NCBI GenBank assembly: GCA_948676835.1
Contig: CAPOZU010000003.1
Location: forward strand, 62,001 to 126,000
Direction of reading: 5' to 3'
DNA: 64,000 bases
Origin: an uncultured Clostridia bacterium
Lineage (GTDB): Bacteria; Bacillota; Clostridia; TANB77; CAG-508
In this document: positions 27,654 through 37,561 of the stretch, piece after piece
How the letters are laid out: each line of letters begins with the position of its first letter
Numbering within the stretch: the first letter of the stretch is position 1
Translations under genes and position numbers: made by a program
The notes under the pieces: generated by a model
Database searches by the model: none
What the model saw: only the letters and a program-made list of their open reading frames with translations
Told to the model about the DNA's origin: nothing

Positions 27654-28641
27654 TTTGGAAGAATTAACTTTAAAAGTTAAAAATATAATTGAATCGGAAA
27701 AATCTGTTAATCCAGATATTCAGTACTTATTGCCAAGTCATTCTGCTCTTATTGCTCAAATAATAAGTAACTATAAATTAAAACCTAGTTCAAATACTAA
27801 TCCAACAGCAGATATGATTTTTCTAGGTGCGCCTACTGGAGCTGGTAAAGATACTTTAGTTAGAAAAATTATGCTTGATAATCCAGAAAAAGACTTCGTT
27901 GTATTAAATATGGATATGTTTAGACACTATCATGATGAACTTTCTACTACTCATGAGCAAATTTCAGATAAAGAATTTGCAAGAAAAACAAATCAAACAT
28001 CTTATGAATTATATTATATTATTCAAGAAACAATTTTAAGAGAATTTCCTGGAACAAATGTAATTGTTACTGGTACTATGAAAGATTTAAATTGGGTAAA
28101 AGAAATTGTAGAACGTTATAAAAATGATCCTAATACAAAATATAGTATTTCCTTATCAACCTTAGCAGTTCCAACTAATGAAAGTGCTTTTTCTATATAT
28201 GAAAGATATTTAAATATGGTTGATACTAGAGATTCTGAAGATACTCCTCTTAGATATACAGATTTAGAATATCACAACGAGACTATAAGAGATTTTATAT
28301 CAAATGTACGTTATTTTGAAGATAATATGCATCAAAATGCTACTGAAAAATACTTTGATTTTATTAGAGTATATCGTAGACATAAAGATATGTATGATTT
28401 ATCAGAAGATACTCTTATTTATGATAGTAAAAGTCCAGACCCTAATAAATGTGCCACTACACACATTCATGATATTATGAATTCAAAATCTAACATAAAT
28501 CCAACTAGAGTTTCACGTTTATTAGATATTTTAAAAAGAAATGGTGAATATTTAAAATCACAAGGATTATATAAAGAAGTTATAACAGACCTTGGCAAAG
28601 TATTACCAGAATTATCAAAAACTGCTGATATTGAAAAATAA
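27646..28641 (+). CDS. Zeta-toxin family kinase
   Basis: Start chosen at ATG 27646, with GGAG 8-10 bases upstream. P-loop MIFLGAPTGAGKDTLVRKI near residue 60 is followed by VVLNMDMFRHYHDEL and NVIVTGTMKDLNWVKE, matching zeta/PezT-type kinases that phosphorylate UDP-N-acetylglucosamine or nucleotides. At 331 residues it is longer than the minimal domain. The TA role is inferred from the upstream partner. Confidence 0.75.
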   Translation: MNNLEELTLKVKNIIESEKSVNPDIQYLLPSHSALIAQIISNYKLKPSSNTNPTADMIFLGAPTGAGKDTLVRKIMLDNPEKDFVVLNMDMFRHYHDELSTTHEQISDKEFARKTNQTSYELYYIIQETILREFPGTNVIVTGTMKDLNWVKEIVERYKNDPNTKYSISLSTLAVPTNESAFSIYERYLNMVDTRDSEDTPLRYTDLEYHNETIRDFISNVRYFEDNMHQNATEKYFDFIRVYRRHKDMYDLSEDTLIYDSKSPDPNKCATTHIHDIMNSKSNINPTRVSRLLDILKRNGEYLKSQGLYKEVITDLGKVLPELSKTADIEK

Positions 28642-28650
28642 ATATAATCA

Positions 28651-28686
28651 AGACAAAAGCGCATAGTTTCCTATGCGCTTTTGTCT
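28651..28686. terminator. Strong bidirectional terminator
   Basis: AGACAAAAGCGCATAG and its exact complement form 16-bp arms around TTTC, between the convergent zeta-type gene and the 215-aa membrane protein. Confidence 0.92.
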
Positions 28687-28695
28687 GCCATTTCA

Positions 28696-29343
28696 TCAAT
28701 CAAAAATTGCTTCAATATCGATTCCATTATCTGCAAGCAAAGCCACAATAGGCATATCCAAAACATATGCCATTACAATAATGACTTTGAGTATCGGACT
28801 AATGTTCAAAATCGTAAGCGGAACAAGAATCATCATGAGCAATAAAAAAATATAAGTATTTGCATACACATTGGGATTTAAATCTCTTATTTTTTCAAAG
28901 AAACCTTTTTTTCCATCAAAATGGATAAAAGTACAAATAAGGACATCCCCGGCTCTATAAAAGAGTATGCTAATTGCTGTAAATATTCCAACAATTATTG
29001 CTGCCTGAATAATTCCGCAAGTTACGCCACCTACTACAGTAAGACCTATGCAGCACACCACATATATCTTGGTGTAAAGCGACTCTAACTTATCGCGATT
29101 ATTTTCATTTTCTCCAACATCCCAGAATCTGCAATAACCAACAATTGCAAGCATAATCAAATATACTGCAAATATTACCGTCCATGTTACTGCATGAAAT
29201 CTTTCAGGATTAGTCCATAAAGCTGTTATAATTCCCAACATACATGTTATGTGGGCGATTTGTTTCCAGGACTCACTAATCATTTCAAATCCTTCTTCAT
29301 ACCCCTCCCGAAGCTCTCCCAAAAGATTAGATAATTTTCTCAT
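28696..29343 (-). CDS. Polytopic membrane protein of unknown function (cassette gene)
   Basis: Of 215 residues, about 40 at the N terminus are charged and cytosolic (MRKLSNLLGELREGYEEG). Five or six membrane helices follow, ending in MPIVALLADNGIDIEAIFD. No family is recognised. Base use is more balanced than in neighbours. It contains one in-frame CGG (29310-29308) read as Arg. Confidence 0.6.
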   Translation of the reverse strand: MRKLSNLLGELREGYEEGFEMISESWKQIAHITCMLGIITALWTNPERFHAVTWTVIFAVYLIMLAIVGYCRFWDVGENENNRDKLESLYTKIYVVCCIGLTVVGGVTCGIIQAAIIVGIFTAISILFYRAGDVLICTFIHFDGKKGFFEKIRDLNPNVYANTYIFLLLMMILVPLTILNISPILKVIIVMAYVLDMPIVALLADNGIDIEAIFD

Positions 29344-29471
29344 GACGCTACCTCCTTTAAAATAATCATTTTAAAAGTTACTTTGTGATAAATAAACTGC
29401 TATAAGCAAGCTATTTTATATTGCACATTTTAACACGGTTTCCCAATAATATCAAGTATTAATAATGCAAA

Positions 29472-29496
29472 AAGAGCAAACTTATTGTTTGCCCTT
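29472..29496 (-). terminator. Terminator after the tandem AAA+ gene
   Basis: GCAAAC and GTTTGC pair around TTATT, with outer AAG/CTT pairing. It lies just downstream of the stop at 29505 on the minus strand. Confidence 0.65.
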
Positions 29497-29504
29497 CTTA
29501 ATAT

Positions 29505-32500
29505 TTAAAATCCTATTCTTTTTCTTGACTCTTCTGCTTTTACTTCTGGAATGTCCTCTTCAGTAAATGTAAGTAATCTATCCATATCTGTTATATTTCT
29601 TGTTCTTATAGCATGTTCAATAATAATTCTTTGAACTGTATTTTCTACAAATCTACCATTTCCAAAATTTTCAACATTTTTAGCATCTTGAAGAATTTTT
29701 TCTACTTTCGCTTTAGCGCTATCATCTGATGTAAATCCTTTGTCTGTTACTTTCTTATCAAATATTTGCATTAATTCTTCAATTGAGTAATCCTCAAAAT
29801 CTATTTCATACCCTATTCTTGATTTTAAACCAGGATTTAAATCCCTAAATTTTTTCATTTCATTTGTATATCCTGCAAATATAATTATTAATCTTCCCTG
29901 ATAATCTTCCATTGCTTTTAATAATGTAGCAACACACTCTGCTGAATAACTTGCATTTGAACCATTATGTTCCATTATTGCATATGCTTCATCTATAAAT
30001 AATACTCCATCTAAAGCAGATTCAATAACTGCTTGTGTTTTTGGACCTGTTTGTCCTAAAAATTCACCAATTAAATCTTGTGATTGGACTTCAACTAATT
30101 TATTTCTTTTTATATATCCTAAGTTGTAATACACCTCAGCTATAAGTCTTGCAACTGTTGTTTTTCCTGTTCCTGCATTTCCTTTAAATATCATATGCAT
30201 ATTAAAATCTGGTGCTCTATCTAATTTTTTATTTAATTCTATTACTGAAACAAATCCATTGATAGTTTCTTTTACTTTCGCTAAACCTATTAATGAATTT
30301 AAATCTTCTAGTATATTATCAACTGTACGTTCTTTATCTTTTTTAGTTGCTTCAAATATTTCTACATCTTTATTAGTAATAACTTTTAAATTAGCTTCAT
30401 CAGTATAGTTTGCAGAATGAGTAATTACTAATCTATCAAATAAATTTGTAACAAATCTAGCATTGCCAAAATTTCTACCAATTTTATTTTTTATTATTAA
30501 TTTTTCTATTTTATTTTCTACACCATCTTCTAGAGTAAATTCATTTCCATTTACTTCATCTTTAAATATTTGCATTAATTCATCTTTAGAAAAATCTGGG
30601 AATTCAAGTTCATATCCAATTCTAGACATTAATCCTTGATTTTCATTAATAAAATCATTCATTTCTTTTGTATATCCGGCAAATATAACTATTAATCTAT
30701 CTTTATATAATTCCATAGCTCTACAAATTGTTGCCATACATTCAGCTGGATAATTTGATGTGCTTCCACCTTTACTAGCCATTATTGTATATGCTTCATC
30801 TATAAACAATACTCCGTCTATTGCTGTATCTATTACAGCTTGTGTTTTTGGAGCAGTTTCTCCTAAATGGCTTCCTATTAAATCTTTGCTAGTAACTTCT
30901 ATAATCTTATTTTGTCTTATAAAACCTAGTTTATAAAATAATTCCGCAAGAAGTCTTGCAACTGTTGTTTTTCCTGTTCCTGAATTTCCTTTAAATATCA
31001 TATTTAGATTAGCAAATCCCTCTGTATCAATCTTTTTACTATAATCTAAATATTTTATTAATTCATTTATATTTTCTTTTACTTCAGCTAATCCAACTAA
31101 CCCATTAATGTCTGCCAATATTTCATCTATTTCTCTTATTTCTTCAGATTTTGGACTATCTGATTTGTTAAATGTTTTTTGTACACTTAATGATTTAAAT
31201 TTATTAAAAATCACATCACTACTTACTTTTTCTATATAAGTATATTCATCTTCTAAATCTGCAACATATGTATTTTTTATATATTCATCTAACTCTTTTG
31301 AAAACTCCTCATCTATTGGACATATATTTTCTAATTTATGCAATATTTTATTTTTTACAATTAAAGAGTCTAATCCATTTATATGTATTTTTTTATTTAT
31401 AATTGTACTTTCTATTAATGGATGTTTTTGAGTTAAAGATTTTAAAACATCTTCATTTTCAATAAAAATTGTAATAGATTTTCTATTTTTTAAATGGAAC
31501 TTTTCTATTGCTGTAAAAAAAGCATCTACTCTATACTCATTTAATGCTTTTATTTTTTCTAGATTTTCAAAAATTATGATATCATTATCTATATACATTT
31601 TATCAACTTGAGCAATCATATCTGTAGAATCTTTTGTTCTTTTAACAAGCATTTCTGTATCAACCCATAAAGTACCTTTATTTCCAATATAATTAAATGT
31701 TCTAACATATCTATTTATTATATTTACTACCTTATCTGAAATAATATTATTTTTTGTATATAGAGCTATATTAAAATGTATGTATGGTAAATCTTCATTA
31801 TAGTAATAATTTCTAACATATGTTAATATTGAAATAATTTCATCTTTTTCCTCTTGTGAACATTCTAATTCACCAACTAAATGAACATATTGATTATAAT
31901 AAGCAATTCTAAATTCACTCTCTTTAAAATTTCTTTTTTCTAAAGCCCTTTTAATAACAACTTCTTCATCAATATTATTTTTTTCACATAAATATCTTAT
32001 ATAAACTGCAAGTTCTATTGGAGATTTATCAAATATATAAGAAAAATTATCAGAAATATTTATTGTTGATAAATCTAAAACTCCTTCAATACCTTTGTTT
32101 TCTTTATAAAATTCTGTTAAGTTTTGGAATAAAGAATTATTTTTAACATTAAAATCTATGTATCTATAAAAGATTTTTCCATCTTCTTCTTTATCTATTG
32201 CAATAGCCTCTGATGCAAGTACCATCTCACTACCTACAATATCGATTGATCTTTTTACTAAATCGTTAATACTATCTACAACATATGAAATAAAATGTTC
32301 ATCTTTTGAAAATTCTGTTTCTTTTTCAGAAACTAACATTTTAAATACTTTTCTTGTATCAAATTTATTATCAGATATACATTTTAAAACATATGAAAGT
32401 AATTTAAAAGGACATGAATGTAAATCATTAACTTTACAATAAGAACATTTTGCATTTAAATCTTGTTCTAAGTTATTTAAATTCAATCTCCAAGTACTTT

Positions 32501-32768
32501 TATAATCCCTTAGAGAATATCCTATATAAAATAGAAATATTTTTTCAAACATATCTTGTGCATCATCAAAATTTTTAGCACATAACTTTAAAAATGATAA
32601 TTCTAAAATATTAGTTGGTTTTTCAACTAGTTTATCACCTTCTTTTACCTTTTCTGTTTGCATTGAATATGCAAGTAAATCAGTTTCATAGATAAACTTT
32701 ATAATTTTTAATTCATTTTCAGTAAATTTTCCTTTAATAAAATTTACAAAATTTAATGTTTCATCCAT
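29505..32768 (-). CDS. Tandem CbbX/SpoVK-type AAA+ ATPase with a long unknown N-terminal region
   Basis: Two adjacent AAA+ domains occupy about 540-1087. Each begins with a GLVGLAEVKENI-like block, then GNSGTGKTT (594-602) or GNAGTGKTT, then VLFIDEAY and GYTKEM/GYTNEM, as in CbbX and SpoVK. The first 540 residues are not recognised and include a Cys cluster (CSYCKVNDLHSC) that might bind zinc. Such proteins remodel partner complexes. Related SpoVK-like ATPases occur in sporulation and in type VII secretion. Confidence 0.8.
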   Translation of the reverse strand: MDETLNFVNFIKGKFTENELKIIKFIYETDLLAYSMQTEKVKEGDKLVEKPTNILELSFLKLCAKNFDDAQDMFEKIFLFYIGYSLRDYKSTWRLNLNNLEQDLNAKCSYCKVNDLHSCPFKLLSYVLKCISDNKFDTRKVFKMLVSEKETEFSKDEHFISYVVDSINDLVKRSIDIVGSEMVLASEAIAIDKEEDGKIFYRYIDFNVKNNSLFQNLTEFYKENKGIEGVLDLSTINISDNFSYIFDKSPIELAVYIRYLCEKNNIDEEVVIKRALEKRNFKESEFRIAYYNQYVHLVGELECSQEEKDEIISILTYVRNYYYNEDLPYIHFNIALYTKNNIISDKVVNIINRYVRTFNYIGNKGTLWVDTEMLVKRTKDSTDMIAQVDKMYIDNDIIIFENLEKIKALNEYRVDAFFTAIEKFHLKNRKSITIFIENEDVLKSLTQKHPLIESTIINKKIHINGLDSLIVKNKILHKLENICPIDEEFSKELDEYIKNTYVADLEDEYTYIEKVSSDVIFNKFKSLSVQKTFNKSDSPKSEEIREIDEILADINGLVGLAEVKENINELIKYLDYSKKIDTEGFANLNMIFKGNSGTGKTTVARLLAELFYKLGFIRQNKIIEVTSKDLIGSHLGETAPKTQAVIDTAIDGVLFIDEAYTIMASKGGSTSNYPAECMATICRAMELYKDRLIVIFAGYTKEMNDFINENQGLMSRIGYELEFPDFSKDELMQIFKDEVNGNEFTLEDGVENKIEKLIIKNKIGRNFGNARFVTNLFDRLVITHSANYTDEANLKVITNKDVEIFEATKKDKERTVDNILEDLNSLIGLAKVKETINGFVSVIELNKKLDRAPDFNMHMIFKGNAGTGKTTVARLIAEVYYNLGYIKRNKLVEVQSQDLIGEFLGQTGPKTQAVIESALDGVLFIDEAYAIMEHNGSNASYSAECVATLLKAMEDYQGRLIIIFAGYTNEMKKFRDLNPGLKSRIGYEIDFEDYSIEELMQIFDKKVTDKGFTSDDSAKAKVEKILQDAKNVENFGNGRFVENTVQRIIIEHAIRTRNITDMDRLLTFTEEDIPEVKAEESRKRIGF

Positions 32769-32804
32769 ATTTTATCCCCTTTATCTTTTGAAATAAGTAT
32801 ATTC

Positions 32805-34122
32805 CTAATAGTTATTGTTAATTACCTCTGCTATTGCTTTTGTAATTTCATCTTCTTCATTTTTAATAATTTCTAAATCATTTTTTATATATCCAAGTTC
32901 TAGTTGATAGCACTCTATTCCTTGATTAGAATTATAATATTTATTAGCAGCATATGAAGTATTTCGACCATCAACATATGCTTCTGTAGCTATTCCTCCT
33001 ACTTCTCTTATTGTATATAAATAAGGTGTATCTAAAGTAATATTATATGGCTCATATCCTTTTCTATTTGCTGTATTTTCATATTCTTTTATAACTTGTT
33101 TTGTAAAATTTCTAACATATACACCGTTCAGATTGTTTAAATGAGTTATTATTAGAAAATGATAAGCCTGAATATTCATTTATCTTATTAGCCATTTGTA
33201 TTGCAAATTCTAAATTTGACTTACATGGACTGTATATTTCTAAGCCTGATAACCTATTATTTGCATCATTATTTACATGAAATGAAATCATAAGTTTAGC
33301 TTTTGCTTTGCAAGCAATACTAATTCTACCATTTGCATCATACATATTAGTAGCTGAAAATTCAGAAGAATTCGAGTCATCTCTAGTAAGTTTTACTTTA
33401 TATCCCATATTTTCCAGCTTTTCTTTTAAATCTTTAGAATAGCTAAGCGCAAGAGCCGCTTCAGTAGTTTCTCCGCTTTTTTCACCAGTATCAGTTCCAC
33501 CATGTCCTGCATCTATTACTATATCATAAATGTCTTCTGGTAAATTTGTATTTTCTATATTTATTGTTAATAAATTATATTTTTTATTATTATAATCTTT
33601 TTCAAAAAAAGAAATTGATGCCTTTTTATTTGTATCATTTTTAGTAACAGTATAATACTCTATATTATCATTTCCAGAAGATTGGTGAAAAGAATAGTAT
33701 TTAGGTTCTATACTATTATTTACTTTTAATCTTAGTAGAACATAATATTCAGAGTTTTCTAGTTCATCTATAATAAGTCCAGAATTAATTGAACTAGAAG
33801 AAAATACTAAATTATTTCCCTCAAAAGAATAGTTTAAATTATAAGTTTGTTCATAATTTAAACCATCTGTTATATATAATCTAGCACTTTCAAAATTATC
33901 TTTACTTATATTTGAAATTTTTCCACTTAAATTTAAAGCTCTTCCATATGTATAAATGCTTGTAGTTTCCGCTGTTTTGGTTTGTATCATATTAAGTACT
34001 TTCGTTTCAGTCGATTTTTGGTCATATTTGGGAATTTCTCTTTTTATAGTAATTGAAACTCCATACCAAATACCTACTATCATAAAAATTAATATAACTA
34101 ATTTTAATAATTTATTTGCCAT
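32805..34122 (-). CDS. N-acetylmuramoyl-L-alanine amidase (Amidase_3), split by a CGG +1 shift
   Basis: The first frame (33112-34122) encodes a membrane anchor (LLKLVILIFMIVGIWYGV), a beta-rich stalk and the start of a zinc amidase: IVIDAGHGGTDTG, the zinc Glu in GETTEAAL, and LMISFHVNND. It ends prematurely after an in-frame CGG (33126-33124). Skipping C gives SEGVYVRNFTKQV and continues in the frame of 32805-33179, which carries the final catalytic block CYQLELGYIKND. Without the shift the enzyme would lack its catalytic Glu and be dead. It cuts the glycan-peptide bond of peptidoglycan at the cell surface. Confidence 0.8.
33124..33126 (-). other. CGG frameshift site C (amidase)
   Basis: Codon 333 is CGG, in context GAA CGG TGT. 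Frame 0 stops three codons on. Skipping C gives GGT (Gly) and the rest of the amidase domain. It is the only one of the six with GGT rather than GGA. Confidence 0.85.
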
Positions 34123-34137
34123 AGCAAGCTCCTAATA

Positions 34138-35447
34138 TTATTTTACTAATTCCCCTAACATATCATAATTTCTTACTGCAGTAATTTTGCATTTTATAAA
34201 ATCTCCTGGATTTACATTTCCATCATTTTTTATAAATATTGTACCATCTTCGTTTGGAATATCCATGTAACTTCTAGCACAAATAAATTTATTATCATCT
34301 GAAAATCCATCTACTATAGCTTCATAAATATTTCCTATCTTTTCTTCTAATTTTATTTTAGAAATTTGTTGTTCTAAAGTCATAATTTTATTAAGTCTTG
34401 CTTGTTTAGTTTTATAATGTACTTGCTCTTTTATTCTAGATGCAGGCGTTCCGTCCTCTTTTGAATATTTAAATACTCCTAATTTTTCAAATTTTGCTCT
34501 ATTTACAAATTCATATAATTCAAAAAAGTCTTCTTCTGTCTCACCTGGAAATCCAACTATAAATGTTGTTCTCAAAATTACATCTGGAATTTCTTTTCTA
34601 ATTTTTTCTAGTGTTTTTTCTATTGAGTTACCATCACTTTTTCTATTCATTCTTTTTAACACTGAGTCAGAAAAATGTTGAAGTGGTATATCAAAATAAT
34701 TACATATCTTTTGATTTCTTTTTACAACATCTATTAATTCATCTGTTATACTTTCTGGATATGAATATAAAAATCTAATCCATTTAAAACCTTCAATTTT
34801 GCAAAGCTTATCTAGTAACTCTGCCAAACGTGACTCTCCATAAATATCTATTCCATATTTGGTTGTATCTTGTGCAATAACTATTAATTCTTTAATTCCG
34901 TGAGGATGCAAGCTTTTTTGCTTCTTCTAGAATATCTTCCATTTTTCTACTTACAAATGGACCTCTTATATATGGGATTGCACAATATGTACATCTATTA
35001 CTACAGCCTTCTGCTATTTTTAAATATGCTGTTGTATTTCCAGTTGAAACAATTCTATCCATATAATCTAATGTATTTTTAGATTTTATTTCTAATTTTA
35101 ATAAATTAGAAACTTTTTCCCATAAATTATCATATTCATCAATACTTAAAAATAAATCAACTTCTGGAAGTGCTTTTATTAAATCATCTTTATATCTTTG
35201 AACTAGACACCCCATAGCAATTAAATATTTGCAATTTGCTGTTTTCTTAAATTCTGCCATTTCCAAAATACAATTAATAGCTTCTTCTTTTGCTGATTCT
35301 ATAAAACCACATGTATTTATAACTATAATTTCAGCATCTTTCGGATTATTTACTATTTCAAAATTTTCTTTTTTAAAAACTCCTATACACATTTCTGTAT
35401 CAACTAAGTTTTTACTACATCCGAAGAGATATAAATCCTACCTTCAT
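34138..35447 (-). CDS. rimO: Ribosomal protein S12 methylthiotransferase RimO, needing two CGG +1 shifts
   Basis: ATG at 35447 follows AAGGAG. Reading MKVGFISL, then skipping C of CGG (35423-35421), gives GCSKNLVDTEMCIG, the invariant first Fe-S cysteine block. The second segment includes NTCGF and the radical SAM motif CSNRCTYCAIP. A second in-frame CGG (34900-34898), again with C skipped, gives SGIKELIVIAQDTTKYG, a RimO hallmark, followed by the rest of the core and a TRAM domain. The repaired product is about 435 residues, the family length. RimO adds a methylthio group to an Asp of S12. Confidence 0.9.
34898..34900 (-). other. CGG frameshift site D (rimO, second)
   Basis: Context TCA CGG AAT TAA: frame 0 ends two codons later. 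Skipping C reads TCA GGA ATT AAA and gives the conserved Gly before the IAQDT motif. Confidence 0.92.
35421..35423 (-). other. CGG frameshift site E (rimO, first)
   Basis: Codon 9 is CGG, in CTT CGG ATG TAG. Skipping C reads CTT GGA TGT and restores the near-universal LGC of the methylthiotransferase domain. Confidence 0.93.
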
Positions 35448-35464
35448 TATTTACTCCTTAAATT

Positions 35465-35707
35465 TTATAAAATTATTGTAATTAACACTGCACATACTAA
35501 ACCTGGAACTCCAAATAGTCCAGTTAGAACAACAGTCCACCACTCGATATTTACAAAAATACCAAAAAAAGCTAATATGTATAAAATAATTCCACCTAAA
35601 ATAGAATTAAATACAAATTTCATTATTATTTTTAATGGTAATGTTAATATTTTTAAAACTATAATTAACAAAATAATTCCAATAATAAATGATCCTATAC
35701 TTGCCAT
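35465..35707 (-). CDS. BofA-like pro-sigma-K processing inhibitor homologue
   Basis: The 80-residue protein has two or three membrane helices with the family block FVFNSILGGIILYIL and the C-terminal VVLTGLFGVPGLVCAVL. BofA restrains SpoIVFB in sporulating Bacilli. It is widespread in Clostridia. Its presence hints at sporulation ability or ancestry; no spoIV genes are in the window. Confidence 0.75.
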   Translation of the reverse strand: MASIGSFIIGIILLIIVLKILTLPLKIIMKFVFNSILGGIILYILAFFGIFVNIEWWTVVLTGLFGVPGLVCAVLITIIL

Positions 35708-35725
35708 AATAATTCCCCCTATTTC

Positions 35726-36889
35726 TTACTTTTTACTATTTATATGTTTTCGTGTAATTTCCATCAAATTAAGTTTTGTAAATTCTTCAACTTGAACTTT
35801 TGATCTATCTTTCTTACTATTTTTAATAATTTCATTGATAACAGATTGTTTATTTTCATCTTGTTGCATATCAATAAAATCTATTATAATAATTCCACTA
35901 ATATCACGAAGTCTCAATTGTTTAGAAATCTCCTTTGCGGCCTCTAAATTTACTTTTGTAATTGTTTCTTCAACATCTTTTTTTCCAATAAATTTTCCAG
36001 AATTTACATCTATAGCAACTAATGCCTCTGTTTTATCTATAGTTATAAATCCACCACTTTTAAGCCATACTTTATTACTTTCAGTAGCTTGTATTTGTTT
36101 TAATAAGTTATATTTATTTAATATTTCATTATCAATTTCGATTTTTACATCAGCTTCGATTTCATCTAAAATATTTTTTATCAAACTTAAATCTTTTTTA
36201 TCATTTAAAACGATTTTATCTAACTTATTATCAACTAAATCTACTATTGTCTTTTTTAGCACTCCACCTTTATCATATATTTTTTGTGGAATTTCATCAA
36301 TAGAAATATTTTGGATTGCTTTCCATTTTTCTATAGTTTTAGAAATATCATTTTTTAATTCTTCTTCTGGTTTATTTTCAGCAACTGTTCTAATAATAGC
36401 TCCTGAACCTTCTGGTAAATATTTTTGAACTATTTCCTTTAATCTTTCTCTTTCTGCATTATTTTCAATTTTTTGAGAAACTGTTATAAAGTTTGAATTT
36501 GGCATAAAAACGACAAATCTATTTGTTAAGGTAATATGAGTTGATAATCGTGGTCCTTTTTTATCAACAGCTTCTTTTTTTACTTCTACAATTATTGGAT
36601 CTCCTGGCTTTATCAATTCATTTATATTCTTTTCTTCTAGTTTTTCATTTTTTACAATATCAACTTTAGGTAAAATATCTTTTACATGTATAAATGCGTT
36701 TCGTTTCTCTCCTATATTTACAAAAGCAGATTGAAGCCCTGTTATTACATTTTGTACTTTCCCAATGTAAATATTTCCTTCTATTGATTTATTGTTTTCA
36801 TCTTCTTCATATTTTTCAACAAGTTCTTCGTCTTCTACTAAGCAAATTGTTTTTTTATCATCTGTGCCAAAAATTACTAATTCTTTCAT
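35726..36889 (-). CDS. Ribonuclease E/G family endonuclease, short form
   Basis: An S1-like RNA-binding region (GNIYIGKVQNVITGLQSAFV...NAFIHVKDI) is followed by the RNase E/G catalytic core with VAIDVNSGKF and IIIDFIDMQ, supplying the two metal-binding Asp residues. It ends at MEITRKHINSKK (387 aa), so it lacks the CPxC zinc-link and the C-terminal dimer part of E. coli RNase G. It cuts single-stranded 5'-monophosphate RNA. It starts one base after the pth stop, an operon layout. Confidence 0.85.
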   Translation of the reverse strand: MKELVIFGTDDKKTICLVEDEELVEKYEEDENNKSIEGNIYIGKVQNVITGLQSAFVNIGEKRNAFIHVKDILPKVDIVKNEKLEEKNINELIKPGDPIIVEVKKEAVDKKGPRLSTHITLTNRFVVFMPNSNFITVSQKIENNAERERLKEIVQKYLPEGSGAIIRTVAENKPEEELKNDISKTIEKWKAIQNISIDEIPQKIYDKGGVLKKTIVDLVDNKLDKIVLNDKKDLSLIKNILDEIEADVKIEIDNEILNKYNLLKQIQATESNKVWLKSGGFITIDKTEALVAIDVNSGKFIGKKDVEETITKVNLEAAKEISKQLRLRDISGIIIIDFIDMQQDENKQSVINEIIKNSKKDRSKVQVEEFTKLNLMEITRKHINSKK

Positions 36890-37462
36890 TTACATATCTT
36901 TCTTTTTATTAAATTTATTCATGGCTATATCTACACCATTTTTTATTATTTCTACTACAGCCTCTTTTGCTGTTTCTGTTCCCTCTTCTAAAACTTTTAC
37001 TTCTTCTTCTGGAATATGACCAATTACATAAGATATCATATCTGTTTTATCTTTTGGTTTTCCAATACCAACTCTAACTCTAGCAAATTTATCTGTATTT
37101 ATAGAATTTATAACAGATTTCATTCCATTATGACTTCCAGCAGAACCTGTTTTTCTAATTCTTATTAATCCACTATCTGTATCAAAATCGTCATAAATAA
37201 CAATTAACTCATCTTCAGTAATTTTATAAAAATTCATAGCTTGAACTACAGATTCGCCACTTAAATTCATAAATGTTTGTGGCTTTAATAGAATAACTTT
37301 TTCTCCTTCTATAATTCCATTTCCCACTAAAGCTTTAAATTTTGATTTATTAACATCAATTGCATATTTACTTGAAATTTTATTTATAACGTTAAATCCC
37401 ATGTTATGTCTGGTTTTTGCATAATCTGATTCAGGATTTCCAAGTCCTACAATTAAATACAT
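36890..37462 (-). CDS. pth: Peptidyl-tRNA hydrolase
   Basis: MYLIVGLGNPESDYAKTRHNMGF holds the catalytic His, PQTFMNLSGESV the conserved Asn-containing loop, and IVIYDDFD and GSAGSHNGMKS the remaining signatures. The 190-residue length is standard. It recycles tRNA from drop-off peptidyl-tRNA. If CGG causes frequent stalling in this organism, drop-off would matter more than usual; that is speculation. Confidence 0.95.
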   Translation of the reverse strand: MYLIVGLGNPESDYAKTRHNMGFNVINKISSKYAIDVNKSKFKALVGNGIIEGEKVILLKPQTFMNLSGESVVQAMNFYKITEDELIVIYDDFDTDSGLIRIRKTGSAGSHNGMKSVINSINTDKFARVRVGIGKPKDKTDMISYVIGHIPEEEVKVLEEGTETAKEAVVEIIKNGVDIAMNKFNKKKDM

Positions 37463-37520
37463 AAAAATACTCCTTTTCTACATAATATATTATAATAAAA
37501 AACAAGAACAATTACAAGAA

Positions 37521-37559
37521 AAAAGTGAAATTTAAGGACTATCCCTAAATTTCACTTTT
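37521..37559. terminator. Bidirectional-type hairpin after the glycosyltransferase gene
   Basis: AAAAGTGAAATTTA (37521-37534) and TAAATTTCACTTTT (37546-37559) are perfect 14-bp arms, with a further GG/CC pairing inside. Confidence 0.8.
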
Positions 37560-37561
37560 AT

